Part shown: piece after piece, positions 1 through 11,160 of the stretch | Layout of the letters: each line of letters starts with the position of its first letter | How positions within the stretch are numbered: position 1 is the first letter of the stretch | Assembly (NCBI GenBank): GCA_037176705.1 | Contig: CM073885.1 | Location: 219,492,290-219,556,289 of the forward strand | Direction of reading: 5' to 3' | Source of the DNA: Molossus alvarezi | Taxonomy: Eukaryota; Chordata; Mammalia; Chiroptera; Molossidae | DNA: 64,000 nt | Position numbers and translations under genes: made by a program | Notes under the pieces: model-generated | What the model saw: the letters and a program-made list of their open reading frames with translations, nothing else | The model's database searches: none | Told to the model about the DNA's origin: nothing

Positions 1-1127
1 ACAAACATAAATGTACTAAACTTTTTTTCTTTTCAAAACTGACTTCGCTGACACTCAGCATGAGTGCAGCTGCAGAGCAGCATTAAGATATTATGTGGCG
101 CAGCCCTAGGGGTGGGTTTCTAATCCACCTCCACTGTTGACACCCAGGGAGCCTGGTTACACTCCTAGCAGATGGCGCTGCTGCTCACGCAGCTGCTGAC
201 GGAGCAGCCCAGGGATTGAAAGACATGCTTAAACAGGGTTAATACAAGGCCTTTAGAAAGACAGCTGGTCTGTAGTACCATCAGAGGTCAGAAGGTTAGT
301 ACATTTCCCTGAAAACAGCGGACACCCAGAGTTAGGATCTGTGAAAGCCATGCAGGGAAAGGAGAAAGCAGAAAGGTTTTATTTAAGGGAGCCATTGAAT
401 GAGAGGGTAGATTGTACTAGGTAAAATATAGCAACTACCAAATATGGTAGAGGGGGATGGGGAAATGAAGGAAGACAGAGACAAGGATGGCAGGACACTG
501 CCTCCCCTCCCCGCCTCCGCTCTTGAGATGTGGAGAGAGACCATGCCCCCAGCCCATTTCCCAACTCCAAGGTCCATTGTCCTATGTTTTGCCAGTATGT
601 GGATGTGATTTAGGAGAGCTTCAGTCTTTCCAGGCTAGCACACACTTAACATGGCTAATTCACACTGTAAGAGGCTACAGTGGGATGTTGCTGAGTTGGA
701 AGAAGATAGTAATGTCTGGAAGTTAAAATCTCCAGGACAGTGGCTGACATCTGCTGCAGTCCAGTTCTGAAAATGTGCTGACGATTTCTTCTTTGTGGAG
801 CAGTGATAGATGCTGTAGGGGTTTGAAATGAAAAACAAAATGAGACAGTCTTAGTTTATTATGTAATTTAAAGTATAAGGATGGTGTACAGAGGAATTAG
901 ATGCACCGGTGGCCGAGAATCCAGGTAACTGAGAAAACTGGTGCAGAGAAAGTGGTGGGAGGTTCAGAAGTAAGAGAGAAACAATGATCAGTGAGGAAGA
1001 CTGGATTTTTGTAAAAGACGTGGGAAAACATTACCAAAGATGTTGGAGTGCATTGCAAATGGAGTAAGTCAACCTATTCTCAACTTCAGTTTCTGGCATA
1101 AAATAGTGTCCCATAAAAATATTTTGA
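1..1127. other. No gene or repeat recognised
   Basis: Both strands are densely stopped and the longest open frames are under 80 codons, with no recognisable domain. There is no clear SINE, LINE or LTR signature and no splice-bounded exon that I can support. It is treated as single-copy-looking intergenic DNA; very old repeats could be missed by eye. Confidence 0.5.
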
Positions 1128-1336
1128 CTAGCCCAGCCAGTGTGAGCATCGTCCCACAGACTGAGAGGTCCTGGTTTTATTCCTGGTCAGGATACATGCC
1201 TGGGTTGCAGGCTTGACCCTCAGTGGGGGGGCGTGCAGGAGGTGGCCAATCAATGTTTCTCTATCATCAATGTTTCTATCTCTCCCCTTCTCCCTTCCTC
1301 TCGATCTAAAATATCAATAAAAACATATTTTAAAAA
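1128..1336 (+). mobile_element. VES SINE, older subfamily
   Basis: A decayed tRNA-like head (agcccagccagtgtgagc) is followed by the VES middle with gcgtgcaggaggtggccaatc, a CT-rich stretch (atctctccccttctccc) and an aaaatatcaataaaaac tail. The 3' end is the aaatcaataaa type, not the gaggataaa type of the younger copies in this window. Family assignment is from memory of bat VES elements; the subfamily split is inferred from the two 3' ends. Confidence 0.82.
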
Positions 1337-1384
1337 ATATAGAGAGACTATTTGAGGACCCAGTCTTTATATGGCCTATAGAAT

Positions 1385-1860
1385 GATAGCTCATGGGCTT
1401 TAATGCTAGTCAGACTTGGGTTCAAATGTCAACCTAATTCTTTTTTATTTTTTTTTTATCCTCACCTGAGGACATTTTTCCATTTTTTGTTCAGGTAGAG
1501 TGGGAGGGAGAGAGAAGAACAGAGAGAGAGAGAGAAACATCGACGTTTCAGGAACACATCGAGTGGCTGCCACCCGCACAACCGACCAGGGCCGGGGACA
1601 AACTGCAACCGAGGTACCTGCCCTTAGCGGGAACCGAACCTGGGTCTTTCAGGACTGCAGGCCGACGCTCTAACCGCTGAGCCAAACCGGCCAGGGCAAA
1701 TGTCAACCTAATTCTTAGCTGTGTGGCCTTGAATAAATTACTCAATCTCTCTGATGACTTCCCTTAAAAATTTATCTATAAAAATGGAGACTATAAGAAT
1801 GGACTTCACAAAGTTGTTGTAAGAATTAACTAGGAAAATGTGTTAATACACTTGCTAGGC
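1385..1860 (+). repeat. MIR SINE, split by a VES
   Basis: The left part reads like the MIR 5' half (gctttaatgctagtcagacttggg) and the right part like the conserved MIR core (tagctgtgtggccttgaataa, then ctcaatctctctg and an aaaatggagactataagaat stretch). The two halves join exactly once the VES at 1443-1697 and one copy of its duplication are removed, so MIR was present first. Confidence 0.8.
1443..1697 (-). mobile_element. VES SINE, younger subfamily, intact ends
   Basis: On the minus strand it runs from gccctggccggtttggctc (with RNA polymerase III A-box tggctcagcgg and B-box-like ggttcggttcc) to tgtcctcaggtgaggataaa and an A-rich tail. It is flanked by a perfect 19-bp target-site duplication, aaatgtcaacctaattctt, at 1424-1442 and 1698-1716. 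The perfect duplication and full length indicate a fairly recent L1-mediated insertion, here into a MIR. Confidence 0.95.
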
Positions 1861-2337
1861 AAAGGCTAGGATTCTATTTCCCTTGCCTTCACCTCCATAA
1901 GGCACCCTGGTCCTACGTCTATGCAGCCTCTCGCTGACTCCTTGGTAACACCAGAGGGAGACATCATCCCATTCTTGCATCAGGGGCTTTCAGGAGTGAG
2001 AGCCTTTTTGCAAACAGACTTTTTCTAAATACTTTAGTTATGAAGGAAGCAGAAACTCTGTGTTCCAGAACACGAAAAGGGCAGTAAGAGATGGACCATG
2101 GAAAGGCTTTGGAGCAGCCACTGTGTCCCTCTGTAGGCAACAGCTGTGTACGAAAATGCCATTGGAAGGCACCATTCCAACCATCTGTTTCTGCCAGTTG
2201 GTTGGGAGGACTTCAGGTACTAATATAGCAACAAAACCTTAGATTGGACATCTAAGTGACCTGCTTGATTACTACTAGAAAACTACTGTGTTCATATGAT
2301 GTCTCTAAAAAGGTGCTGGAGTGCGTTTGTTAGAGAG

Positions 2338-2480
2338 TCAGAACTATGGTGACCATGTGTTCTAGTTTGCCTGGGATGGTCCGGGTTTATGCCCGCCATA
2401 ATTACTAACAGTGCCCCTTTTACTCTCAAAGTGTCTGGGTTTGGAGGATAAGTGACATGCCACCTTATTCAGAACTTTAG
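2338..2480. mobile_element. Possible hAT-type MITE fragment
   Basis: The stretch ggtgaccatgtgttctagtttgcctgggatggtccggg...gccataattactaacagtgcccctttta resembles small mammalian non-autonomous DNA transposons whose ends read gtgaccatac...cccgggcaaaccggg. No terminal inverted repeat pair is clean. The call rests on remembered similarity only. Confidence 0.4.
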
Positions 2481-2514
2481 AGGAATCCTCACTAATAGAA
2501 TGAATCTGACCTAG

Positions 2515-2735
2515 CAAACGTCCTTGGGTCTGGTTGGGGCTTTGGAGTCAGAAAGTGACAGGTGTGTCAAGGTTACTATCCCTGCTTTGTCTGTATGTCA
2601 TTGACAAGCTATTTAACCTTTATAAGCCTCATTTTCCTGATGTATACATTAATGATAATAACAGGAAGTGATTACCAGACTCTGGCACATGGCAATGTAT
2701 GGTAGCTATCCTTGTTATTATTTTTTAAATTTACA
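2515..2735 (+). repeat. MIR SINE fragment
   Basis: The order of blocks matches MIR: a tgtcattgacaagctatttaacc core, cctcattttcctgatgta, an attaatgataataacagg stretch, then actctggcacatggcaatg and a gctatccttgttatta end. The copy is diverged and has no visible duplications, as expected for an ancient mammal-wide SINE. Confidence 0.75.
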
Positions 2736-2764
2736 GTAAGATTCAGGCTGTCCCTTTAGTTGCA

Positions 2765-2885
2765 CTGGTTGAAGAAGAGGTGAAGAAATGAGGACGGAAG
2801 TAAAATGAATTGCTCGAGGTCATAAGACAGTTGTCTAGTTACCCAATATCAGAGCCAAAATTAGCACCAGTTTCCAAGAACTCCC
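2765..2885 (-). repeat. MIR SINE fragment
   Basis: It reads as the reverse complement of the MIR core: gaagaaatgaggacggaagta...gaattgctcgaggtcataagacag...cagagccaaaattagcacc, matching the usual 'gaggaaactgaggc...ttgcccaaggtcac...agagccagg' order. Decayed, with no flanking duplication seen. Confidence 0.65.
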
Positions 2886-3034
2886 TGTCCAGTGCAACAA
2901 GGTCGTGGCTGTTTCTGTGGATATCATTCAAGGTTAAAGATGTGAACCCATTTCTGTCCTATAGGCTTTAGCAAATACTGGACACAATATCATTCTAGAG
3001 CTTCGAGGATAATAAGTATTTGACTACTCTATTA

Positions 3035-3660
3035 CATTTTCTTTCGATTTTATTGCAAAATGTTTCAAACATAAGAGTAGAGAATCTTGTCATGAACACC
3101 AGTGTATGAACCTTGATCAAATCCTGACATTAGGCTATACTTGCTTAAGTTCTTTTTTCAATTAAATTAAATGTCATAAATTAAGACCACCTGTGCACCC
3201 CTGCTTTATACAAACTCAAACTCTTTCTTATTTATTACATAGTATTATGTAACTTATTTAAATAGTATCATACATATCCCTCTGCAGTTTTTTTATTTTG
3301 CTTACTGTTTTGAAATTTATCCATGCTGATAATTACTGTATGACATGCCATTATATGAATATTCCACAATTCATTTCTCCATTTTTCTTACAATAGACAT
3401 TTAGGTTGGTTCCACTTTTCATATGTGTGAGTTTCTCTAGGGGTTATAGCCAGAAGTGGCCTTTCAAAATCTTAGGGTATGAGTAACTTCAACTTTACTC
3501 AATATTGCCAAATATTACCAAAAGTTTCCCAAAGTGGTTATTTCAATTTTCATTGTATCTAAAAATTTTCCCAGATGAAAATATGTTATTTATTTTTAAG
3601 AAGTCATAGGTATTTGAGTGACCATGTAACAGAAAAATCACTTTAGTTGTAAAACATACA
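3035..3660 (-). repeat. Old L1M/HAL1-type LINE 3' fragment
   Basis: The sequence is the antisense of an ancient L1 3' region. It includes atttatccatgctgataatt, ccattatatgaatattccac, aattcatttctccatttt and ttaggttggttccacttttc, ending in the weakly conserved 'tattgccaaatatt...ttcccaaagtgg' stretch. It is heavily diverged and has no open reading frame. Confidence 0.7.
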
Positions 3661-3664
3661 CACA

Positions 3665-4270
3665 TTTAGGAGATGGGGGACTGGATATTTATTGGATGCC
3701 TACTATGTCCTAGGCTCTATGCTAGGTGAATTACATTTGTTCTTTCATTTGCTTTTCAATTAATCCCATGACCTATCAGTCACAAAATCCTCCTAATTCT
3801 ACCTCAGAAACATCTCTTATTCATCCCTTCCACAATTTCTTTAAGAAGTTTTCATAACTACAGATGACACCGCTGAACTATACCACTTTTCTTGCCTCTA
3901 GACTTTGCTCTCGCCAATCCATTCTTCACAGTTACCAGGATTATTTTTCCAGCAACACAAATGGAATCTTGTCACTCACTTCTGTGGAAACTTTTTAGAA
4001 TTTTTTATTGACTAGAAGATAAACTTCCAACTTTTGGGATAGGGTCAGATTTTGAAAGCCCTTGCATAACATTGGCCCTTCCTAGCCTCACCTCATTTCT
4101 ACCCCTTCACCCTTTATTCTCCTGCCACACCAGAAAGACTAGTTCCCCAAATTAATCATGCACTTTTCAAATTTGGGAAATGCATACGCAAAGCCATGGA
4201 TGTTTGAGTGTTCTTCCCACCACCCTCCCCTCAGGCAGATCAACCGTAACACACAGCACTGAGTGATTTG
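3665..4270. repeat. Ancient L2/MIR-type repeat relics
   Basis: 3680-3775 (tatttattggatgcctactatgtcc...gctaggtgaattacatttgttctttcattt) is an antisense L2/MIR-style 3' end. 3780-4230 (cctcctaattctacctcag...ccaatccattcttcacag...gaatcttgtcactcactt...ttcttcccaccaccctcccctcaggc) reads like the plus-strand body of an old L2-like LINE. The family of the second block is uncertain. Confidence 0.5.
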
Positions 4271-4461
4271 TTTTCTGGAGTAGTTTGGGAAGGAATATTG
4301 GATATGACTTGCTTCAGAATGATTCAGCCATGTGCCTTGGGTAGAAAGGCATTATAATATAATTTAACCTATATATAACATATAACTTAACTGGGGGACT
4401 TTTTTATTTTGGTAAAAAATACCCTAACATAAAATTTACTCGTAATCATTTTATTTTATTT

Positions 4462-4675
4462 TTTTAAAAGATTTTTGTTTCAATTTTTATTTTCTTTATT
4501 CATTTTAGGGAGAGAGACAGAAACATCGATGAGAGAGAACATCGATTGGCCACCTCCTGCCTGCCCTCCACTGGGAGTTTGGCCCAGAACTGGGCATGTG
4601 CCCTGACTGGTAATTGAACCGGCAACCTCTTGGTGCATGGGTTGATGCCCAACCACTGAGCCACACTGGCCACAC
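4462..4675 (-). mobile_element. VES SINE, older subfamily
   Basis: The minus-strand head (ccagtgtggctcagtggttgggc) and B-box-like ggttcaattacc are followed by gaggtggccaatcgatgttc and a CT-rich/A-rich 3' part. The 3' end lacks the gaggataaa motif. Flanks aatcatttta and aaccatttaa look like a diverged duplication. It sits in the 3' UTR of the ancient L1. Confidence 0.8.
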
Positions 4676-7600
4676 TACTCTCAACCATTTAAAATGTTCA
4701 CTCTGTGTTGTTGTACAATAGACTCAGAACTTTTCATCTTGCAAAACTACACCCACTGAACAGAAACCCCCTTTCCTTCTCCTGCTAGCCCCTGGAAACC
4801 ACAATTCTGTTTTTGTTTCTAGAAGTTTGACTACTTTACATACATCATAGGAAATTATTATGTAACATTTGTCTTTTTGTGACTGGCTTATTACACTTAT
4901 CATAGTGCCCTCAAAGATCATCCAATGGCAGGATTTTCTTCTTTAAAAAAAAAATTTTTTTTGTTGTTGCAATTTTTGTTAATTTATTTTTGTTACAGAT
5001 GTTTCTCCTTCCCCCACCCCAGGCACCCTCCTCCCAATCCAGACCTGCTCCCCTCCTCTGAGGGTTGTCAGTCTGATCCATACTCTTTTCTATGTTTCTG
5101 GGTATATTTTGTTCATCAGCTTATTTTGTTCATTATATTCCACAAATAAGTGAAATCATGTAGTATTTATCTTTCTCTAATTGGCTTATTTCGCTTAGAA
5201 TAATAGTCTCCAGGTCCTTCCATTGCATCTCAAAGAATAAGAGATCTTTCTTTCTTACAGCTGTATAGTGTTCCATTGGGTATATGTACTACAGCTTTTT
5301 TATCCACTCATCTATTGATGGATGCTTGGGCTGTTTTCAGATCTTAGCTATTGTAAATAGTGCTGCTATGAACATAAGGTACGTATATTCTTTCTGATTG
5401 GTGTTTCAGGCTTCTTAGGGTATATTCCTAGAGTGGGATCACTGGGTCAAATGGCAGATCTATTTTGAATTTTTTGAGGAAACACCATATTGTTTTCCAT
5501 AGTGGCTGCACCAATCTGCATTCCCACCAGCAATGTACTAGAGTCCCCTTTTCTCCACACCCTCACCAGTACTTGTTTGACGTTTTGTTGATGGCAGCCA
5601 TTCTGACAGGTGTGAGGTGGTACCTCATAGTTGTTTTAATTTGCATCTCTCTGATAATTAGTGATGTTGAGCATTTTTTAATATGTCTCTTGGCCATTTG
5701 CATGTCCTGTTTGGAGAGGTGTCTATTTAGGTCCTCTGCCCATTTTTTAATTGGGTTCTTTGTCTTCCTTTTGTTGAGGTGTATTAGTACTATATATATT
5801 TTGGAAATTAACCCCTTATCTGATGTATCATTGGCAATTATGCTGTCCCATATAGTAGGTTCCCTTTTCATTTTGATGGTTGTTTCCTTTTCTGTGCAGA
5901 AGCTTTTTAGTTTGATGTAGTCCCATGTATTAATTTTTTCTTTTGTTTCTCTTGCCATAGGCATTGTATCAGTGAATTTTCTGCTGTGTGTGATGTCCGA
6001 AATTTTGTTGCCTACGTTTTCTTCTAGGATTTTTATGGATTCATGAGTCACGTTTAAGTCTTTTATTCATTTTGAGTTGGAATTAGAATTATGCTGGCCT
6101 CATAAAATGAGTTTGGAAGTCTTCCTTCTTCTTGGATTTTTTGGAATAGTTTAAGGAGGATAGGTGATAGTACTTCTTTGAATGTTCAGCATAACTCCCC
6201 CATGATGCTGTCTGGATCTGGGCTTTTGTTTGCTGGGAGATTCTTGATTACGTCTTCAATTTCCTTAGTTGTTATTGGTCTGTTCAAGTTTTCTCTCTCT
6301 TCCCAGTCAGTTTTGAGAGACTAGGTGTTTCTATAAATTTGTCCATTTCGCTTAGATTGTCCAATTTGTTGGTGTATAATTGTACCTCATATTTGTTAAC
6401 AATCCTTTGTATTTCTGTGGTGTCCATTGTTACTTCTCCTCTTTCATTTCTGATTTTGTGTATTTGAGTCCTCTCTCTTTGTTTCTTTGTGAGTCCACCT
6501 AAGGGCCCATCAATCTTGTTTATCTTTTCAAAGAACCAGCTCTTTGTTTCATTGATGTTTTGAATTATTTTTTCAGGGTCTATGTTATTTATTTCTGCTC
6601 TGACATTAACTATTTCTTTTCTTGTACTTGCTCACAGTTTTTCTTTTTGTTTGCTTTCTAGTTCTTTAAGTTGTGAGGTTAGATAGTCAATTAGAAATTT
6701 TTCTTGTTCCTTGAGGTAGGCCTGTAGTGCTATGAACTTCCCTCTCATGACTGCTTTCGCTGTGTCCCATAGATTTTTGTGTTGTTCTGTGTTCATTTTC
6801 ATTGGTTTCCAGGAAGTTTTTAATTTTTTTCTTGATCTACTTGGTAACCCATTCATTTTCTAAGAACATGTTATTTAGCCTCCATGGGTTTGAATGATTC
6901 TACATGTTTTTATTGTAATTGATTTCTAATTTCATGCAATTGTGATCTGAGAAGATATGCTTGATATGATTTCAATCTTTTTGAACTTGTAGAGACTTAG
7001 TTTATGTCCTAACATGTGGTCTATCTTTGAGAATGTCCTTTATGCACTTGAGGATAATGTGAATTCTGCAGTTTTGGGGTGTAATTCTCTGTAGGTATCT
7101 ATAAATCTATTTGATCTAGTGCATAATTTAGAGTCTCTGTTTCCTTGTTAATTTTTTGTCTAGAGGATCTATCCAGTGATGTCAGCAGAGTGTTAAAATC
7201 CCCTGCTATGATTGTGTTGCTATTAATTTCTCCTCTGAAGTCCTCCAGAAGATTTTAAATATATTTTGGTGCTCCTGTATTGGGTACATATATGTTTACC
7301 AAGGTTATATCTTCCTGTTGGATAGATCCTTTCAATATTATGTAGTGGCCTTCATTGTGTTGAGTTATGGCCTTCATTTTGAAGTCTATTATATTGGATA
7401 TGAGTGTTGCGACCCCAGTTCTTTTTTCCTTTCCCTTTGCTTGGATGATTTTTTTCTATCCCTTCACTTTCAACCTATGTGAGTCTTTTGTTGTGAGGTG
7501 GGTCTCTTGAAAACACAGTGAGTCATGCTTTCTTATCCACTCAGCTACTGTGTGTTTTTTGATTAGCGTGTTCAATCCATTTACATTTAAGGTCATTATT

Positions 7601-7775
7601 GATATAGACTTATTTATTCCCATTTTTGTTTATTGTGGTTATATTTTTCTTCCTATTTCTTCTACTAATTACAGTAGTCCTTTTAACAATTCGTGCAGTG
7701 TTGGTTGGTGCTAATATATTCCCTTAGCCTTTTTTTTTTTTGTCTGAGAAGCTCTTTATTTGACCTTCTATTTTG

Positions 7776-8033
7776 TTTTGTTTTTTGTTTTTTTATCCTC
7801 ACCCAAGGATATTTTTCCATTTTTTGTACAGATAGAGTGGGAGGGAGAGAGAGGAAGGGAGAGAGAGAGAGAAACATCGACGTGAAGGGACACATCGAGT
7901 GGCTGCCACCTGCACGACCAACCAGGGCCGGGGACAAACTGCAACCCAAGTACGTGCCCTTAGCGGGAACCGAACCCGGGTCTCTCCGGACCGCAGGCCG
8001 ACACTCTAACCGCTGAGCAAAACTGGCCAGGGC
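7776..8033 (-). mobile_element. VES SINE, younger subfamily
   Basis: Full-length: head ccctggccagttttgctcagcgg, B-box ggttcggttcc, and the 3' end tatccttgggtgaggataaaa on the minus strand. It has a perfect 15-bp duplication, tgaccttctattttg, at 7761-7775 and 8034-8048. It lies inside ORF1 of the young-type L1, so it is later than that L1. Confidence 0.95.
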
Positions 8034-8321
8034 TGACCTTCTATTTTGAATGATAGCCTTGCTGGATAGAGTAGTCTTAGATTCAAATCCTTGTTTTTTA
8101 TTATCTTGATTACTTTATGCCATTCCTTTCTGGCCTGTAGTGTTTCTGTTGAGAAGTCAGCTGAGAGCCTTATGGGGTTCCTTTGTAGTTAATGTGTTGC
8201 TTATCTCTTGTTGCCTTTAGGATTATTTCTTTGACTTTAATTTTTGGCATTTAATTATTATGTGTCTTGATGTGGGCCTCTTTGGTTCTTCTTACTTGGA
8301 TCTTTCTGTGCTGCTGCTTCT

Positions 8322-8566
8322 TTTTTTTTTTTAATCCTTGCCTGAGGATATTTTTCTATTTATCTTTAGGTAGAGAGAAAGGGAGATACAGAGAGAGAGG
8401 GAACAAAACATCAATATGAGAGGGACACATCGACTGGTTGCCTCCTGCATGACCTCGACCAGGGCTGGGACGAACTGCAACCAAGGTACGTGCCCTTGGC
8501 CAGATTCAAACCCGGGACTCATTGGCCCATGGGCTGATGCTCTACCTCTGAGCCAAACCAGCGAGG
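8322..8566 (-). mobile_element. VES SINE
   Basis: The minus-strand head (cctcgctggtttggctcagaggtagagc) and cccgggtttgaatctgg B-box region lead to tatcctcaggcaaggattaaa and an A-tail. Flanks tttctgtgctgctgcttc (8303-8320) and tttctctgtgcttcttg (from 8567) are an imperfect duplication of L1 sequence. It is more diverged than the 7776 copy, yet lies in the same L1. Confidence 0.88.
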
Positions 8567-11160
8567 TTTCTCTGTGCTTCTTGAATTTGAATGCCTTTTT
8601 CCTTCACCAAGTTACAAAAGTTTTCTGTCACTATTTCTTCAAATATATTCTTTAACCCTTGCTCATTTTCTTCTTCTTCTGGAACTCCTATTATGTGGAT
8701 GTGTTATGTTTCATATTGTCCCACAGTTCTCTTAAGCTGTGTTCCTGTTTTTAAATTGTTTTTAATTTTGGTTTTCTGATTGGGTTCTAATTCACTGGTC
8801 CGGTCCTCAGTTTCCTCTACTCTGCTGGTTATTTCTTCTAATGTGTTCTTTATTTCTACTATGTCATTCTTCATTTCTATTTGGTTGGTTTTAAATGTCT
8901 CTATACCTTTACACATGCTGTAGAGCTTCTCATTATCATCATTCTAAACTCTCTCTGATGACTTCCTTAACTGCATTTCATTTATATGTTCTTTGGTAGA
9001 GTTCTCCTGTTCTGTCATTTGGGATCTGTTTCTTTTTTTCACCATTTTGGCTGGGTTTTGGAGACTGCCAAATTTTCCCTGTGGGTGTTGGTGTTCCACT
9101 GGTGTGGCTTCTTCTACTGGGTTTGGATGAGTGTGGGAGGGCCCACATTAAACATCACTGTCACATCTTACTTTTCTGGATAGATTTTCAAGGCCAGGAA
9201 AGGTTCAGTTATCCTCAGGCCTTTTGCCTGGAGGCTACTAGTCACAGTTACTTGATGAGCCTTGGATTGTAGCCCGCAACTGAATCAATTTTTTTTCTTT
9301 TTTAAGACTAAATAATATTTATTGTATGTATATACCACACTTAATTTAAACATTCATCCTTTAATAAACATTTAAGATACTTCCATCTCTTGATTTTATG
9401 AATAATGCTACAATGAATATGTGTATGCAAATATCCATTTGAAATCCTATTTTCAGTTATTTTGGATGTATACTCAGAAATAAGATGGGTGGGTCATGTG
9501 GTAATTCTATATTTAATTTTGAGGAACCTCCATTGTGTCTTTTACTATGAGTATACTAATTTACATTCCCACCAACAATGCCCAAGGGTTCTGATTTTTC
9601 CGCATCTTTACCAACACTTATTATTTTCTATGTTTTTGATAGTCGCCATTCCAATGGGTATGAAGTGTTATCTCATTGTGGTTTTGATTTGTATTTCTCT
9701 TATGATTTCTGATATTGAACATCTTTTTATATGCTTGTTGGCTGTTTGTATATCTTCTTTGGAGAAATCTTTATTCAAATATATATTCTTTGCATGTTTA
9801 AAAATTAGATTATTTGTTGTTGTGGTTCTTAAGTTATAGGAATTCTTTATATATTCTGTGTATTAACCCCTTATTAGATACATGGTTTGGAAATATTTTT
9901 TTCATTCCATAGGTTGTTTTTTCACTTGGTTAATTTTTTTCCTTTGCTGCTCATTTTTAAAGTAGTCTAGACATATGTCTATTTGTTACTTGCTCCTTTG
10001 ATATCATTCAAAGAAATTATTACCAAATCCAATGTCATAAAGCTTTTTTCCTTTGATTTCTTCTAGGTGTGTTTTATAGCTTCAGGTCTTATGTGTAGGC
10101 CTTTAACCATTTTGAGTTAATTTTTGTATATTATATAAGGTATATGTTAAAGATCCAACTTCATTCTTTTGTTTGTGAATATCCACTTTTCCTAACACCA
10201 TTTGTTGAAGATACCATTTTTTTTCTGCATTGTGTAGTCTTGGTACCCATGTGGAAAATGATTTGACCATATATGGTTTATTTCTGAGTTCTCTATTCTG
10301 TATCATGCTATTTTGACTCCTGTATCTTTGCAATACGTTTTGAAATCAAAAAGTGTAAAGTTTTCAGCTTTTTCTTTTTCAAGATTATTTTGGCTATGGG
10401 GTGGCAGGTCCTTTGAGATTCCATGTGAATTTTATTATGATTTTTTTCTATTTTTGAAAAAAAATGCTATTGGAATTTTGGTGGAGATTGCATTGAATTA
10501 GTAGATTGCTAAAATGCCCTTAGTACTCAAAGCAATTTTAAGTCTTCCAATTCATGAACATACAATATCTTTATATTTATTTCTGCCTTCTTTAACATCT
10601 TAAAATAATATTTTGTAGTTCATTATATATATCTTTCACCTCCTTAGTTAAAGAAGGTAACTTAATTCCTAAATATTTTATTTTTTCTGATGTTATTGTA
10701 AATTGGATTTTCTTAATTTCCTTTTCAGAATATTTATTGTTAGTATATATAAATGCAATTGAATTTTTTGTGTTAATATTTGTATTCTGCAACTCTGCTG
10801 AACTTATTTATTAGTGCTAACAGTTGTTTTGTGTGTGGAATCTTTAGGAATTTCTACAGAAAGATCAGGTCATCTCTGTTAGGGTTTGGCTGGTGATGTG
10901 GGCTTGTGAAAGAATTCACAACAAAAAGAAGAGAGAGAAAGGGGAGAAGTTTATTACTTTCCCCATAGTAAGAGAAAGGGCTGAGTACCAGGTGACATGG
11001 GGCAACAGAGGATAGGCGATTTGCTTTTTATTGGGAGTTTTTAGGGAGGGTGATTGTTTTGAAGTTGAACAGGGGGCTTTGCCTTGAGAAGCACAGTTTT
11101 TTTCCTAGGAATTGGTCCAGCCGTTCTTATCATATCTTCTTTAGCCTGTAAAATACTTTG

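Larger units (their letters stand above)
4945..9290 (-). mobile_element. Young-type L1, internally deleted, two VES inside
   Basis: The 3' end (tttgttacagatgtttctcc on the plus strand) is at about 4960 and the 5' UTR side stops near 9290, so the 5' end is truncated. ORF2 C-terminal code (about 5000-6075, with a 162-codon open block at 5563-6051) joins at about 6079 directly to mid-ORF2 sequence. Relative to the copy at 17213-23001, about 1.3 kb, including the reverse-transcriptase catalytic region, is missing. ORF1 code lies at about 7690-8916 and is cut by VES copies at 7776 and 8322. It is inserted in the ancient L1, with ragged T-rich duplications (about 4933-4944 and 9292-9304). Confidence 0.85.

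Noticed and set aside
1443..1697. Possible functional tRNA genes at VES heads (A-box and B-box present)
   Set aside because: They match the SINE head in all copies, continue into the SINE body and cannot fold as a full tRNA by eye; annotated as SINEs.
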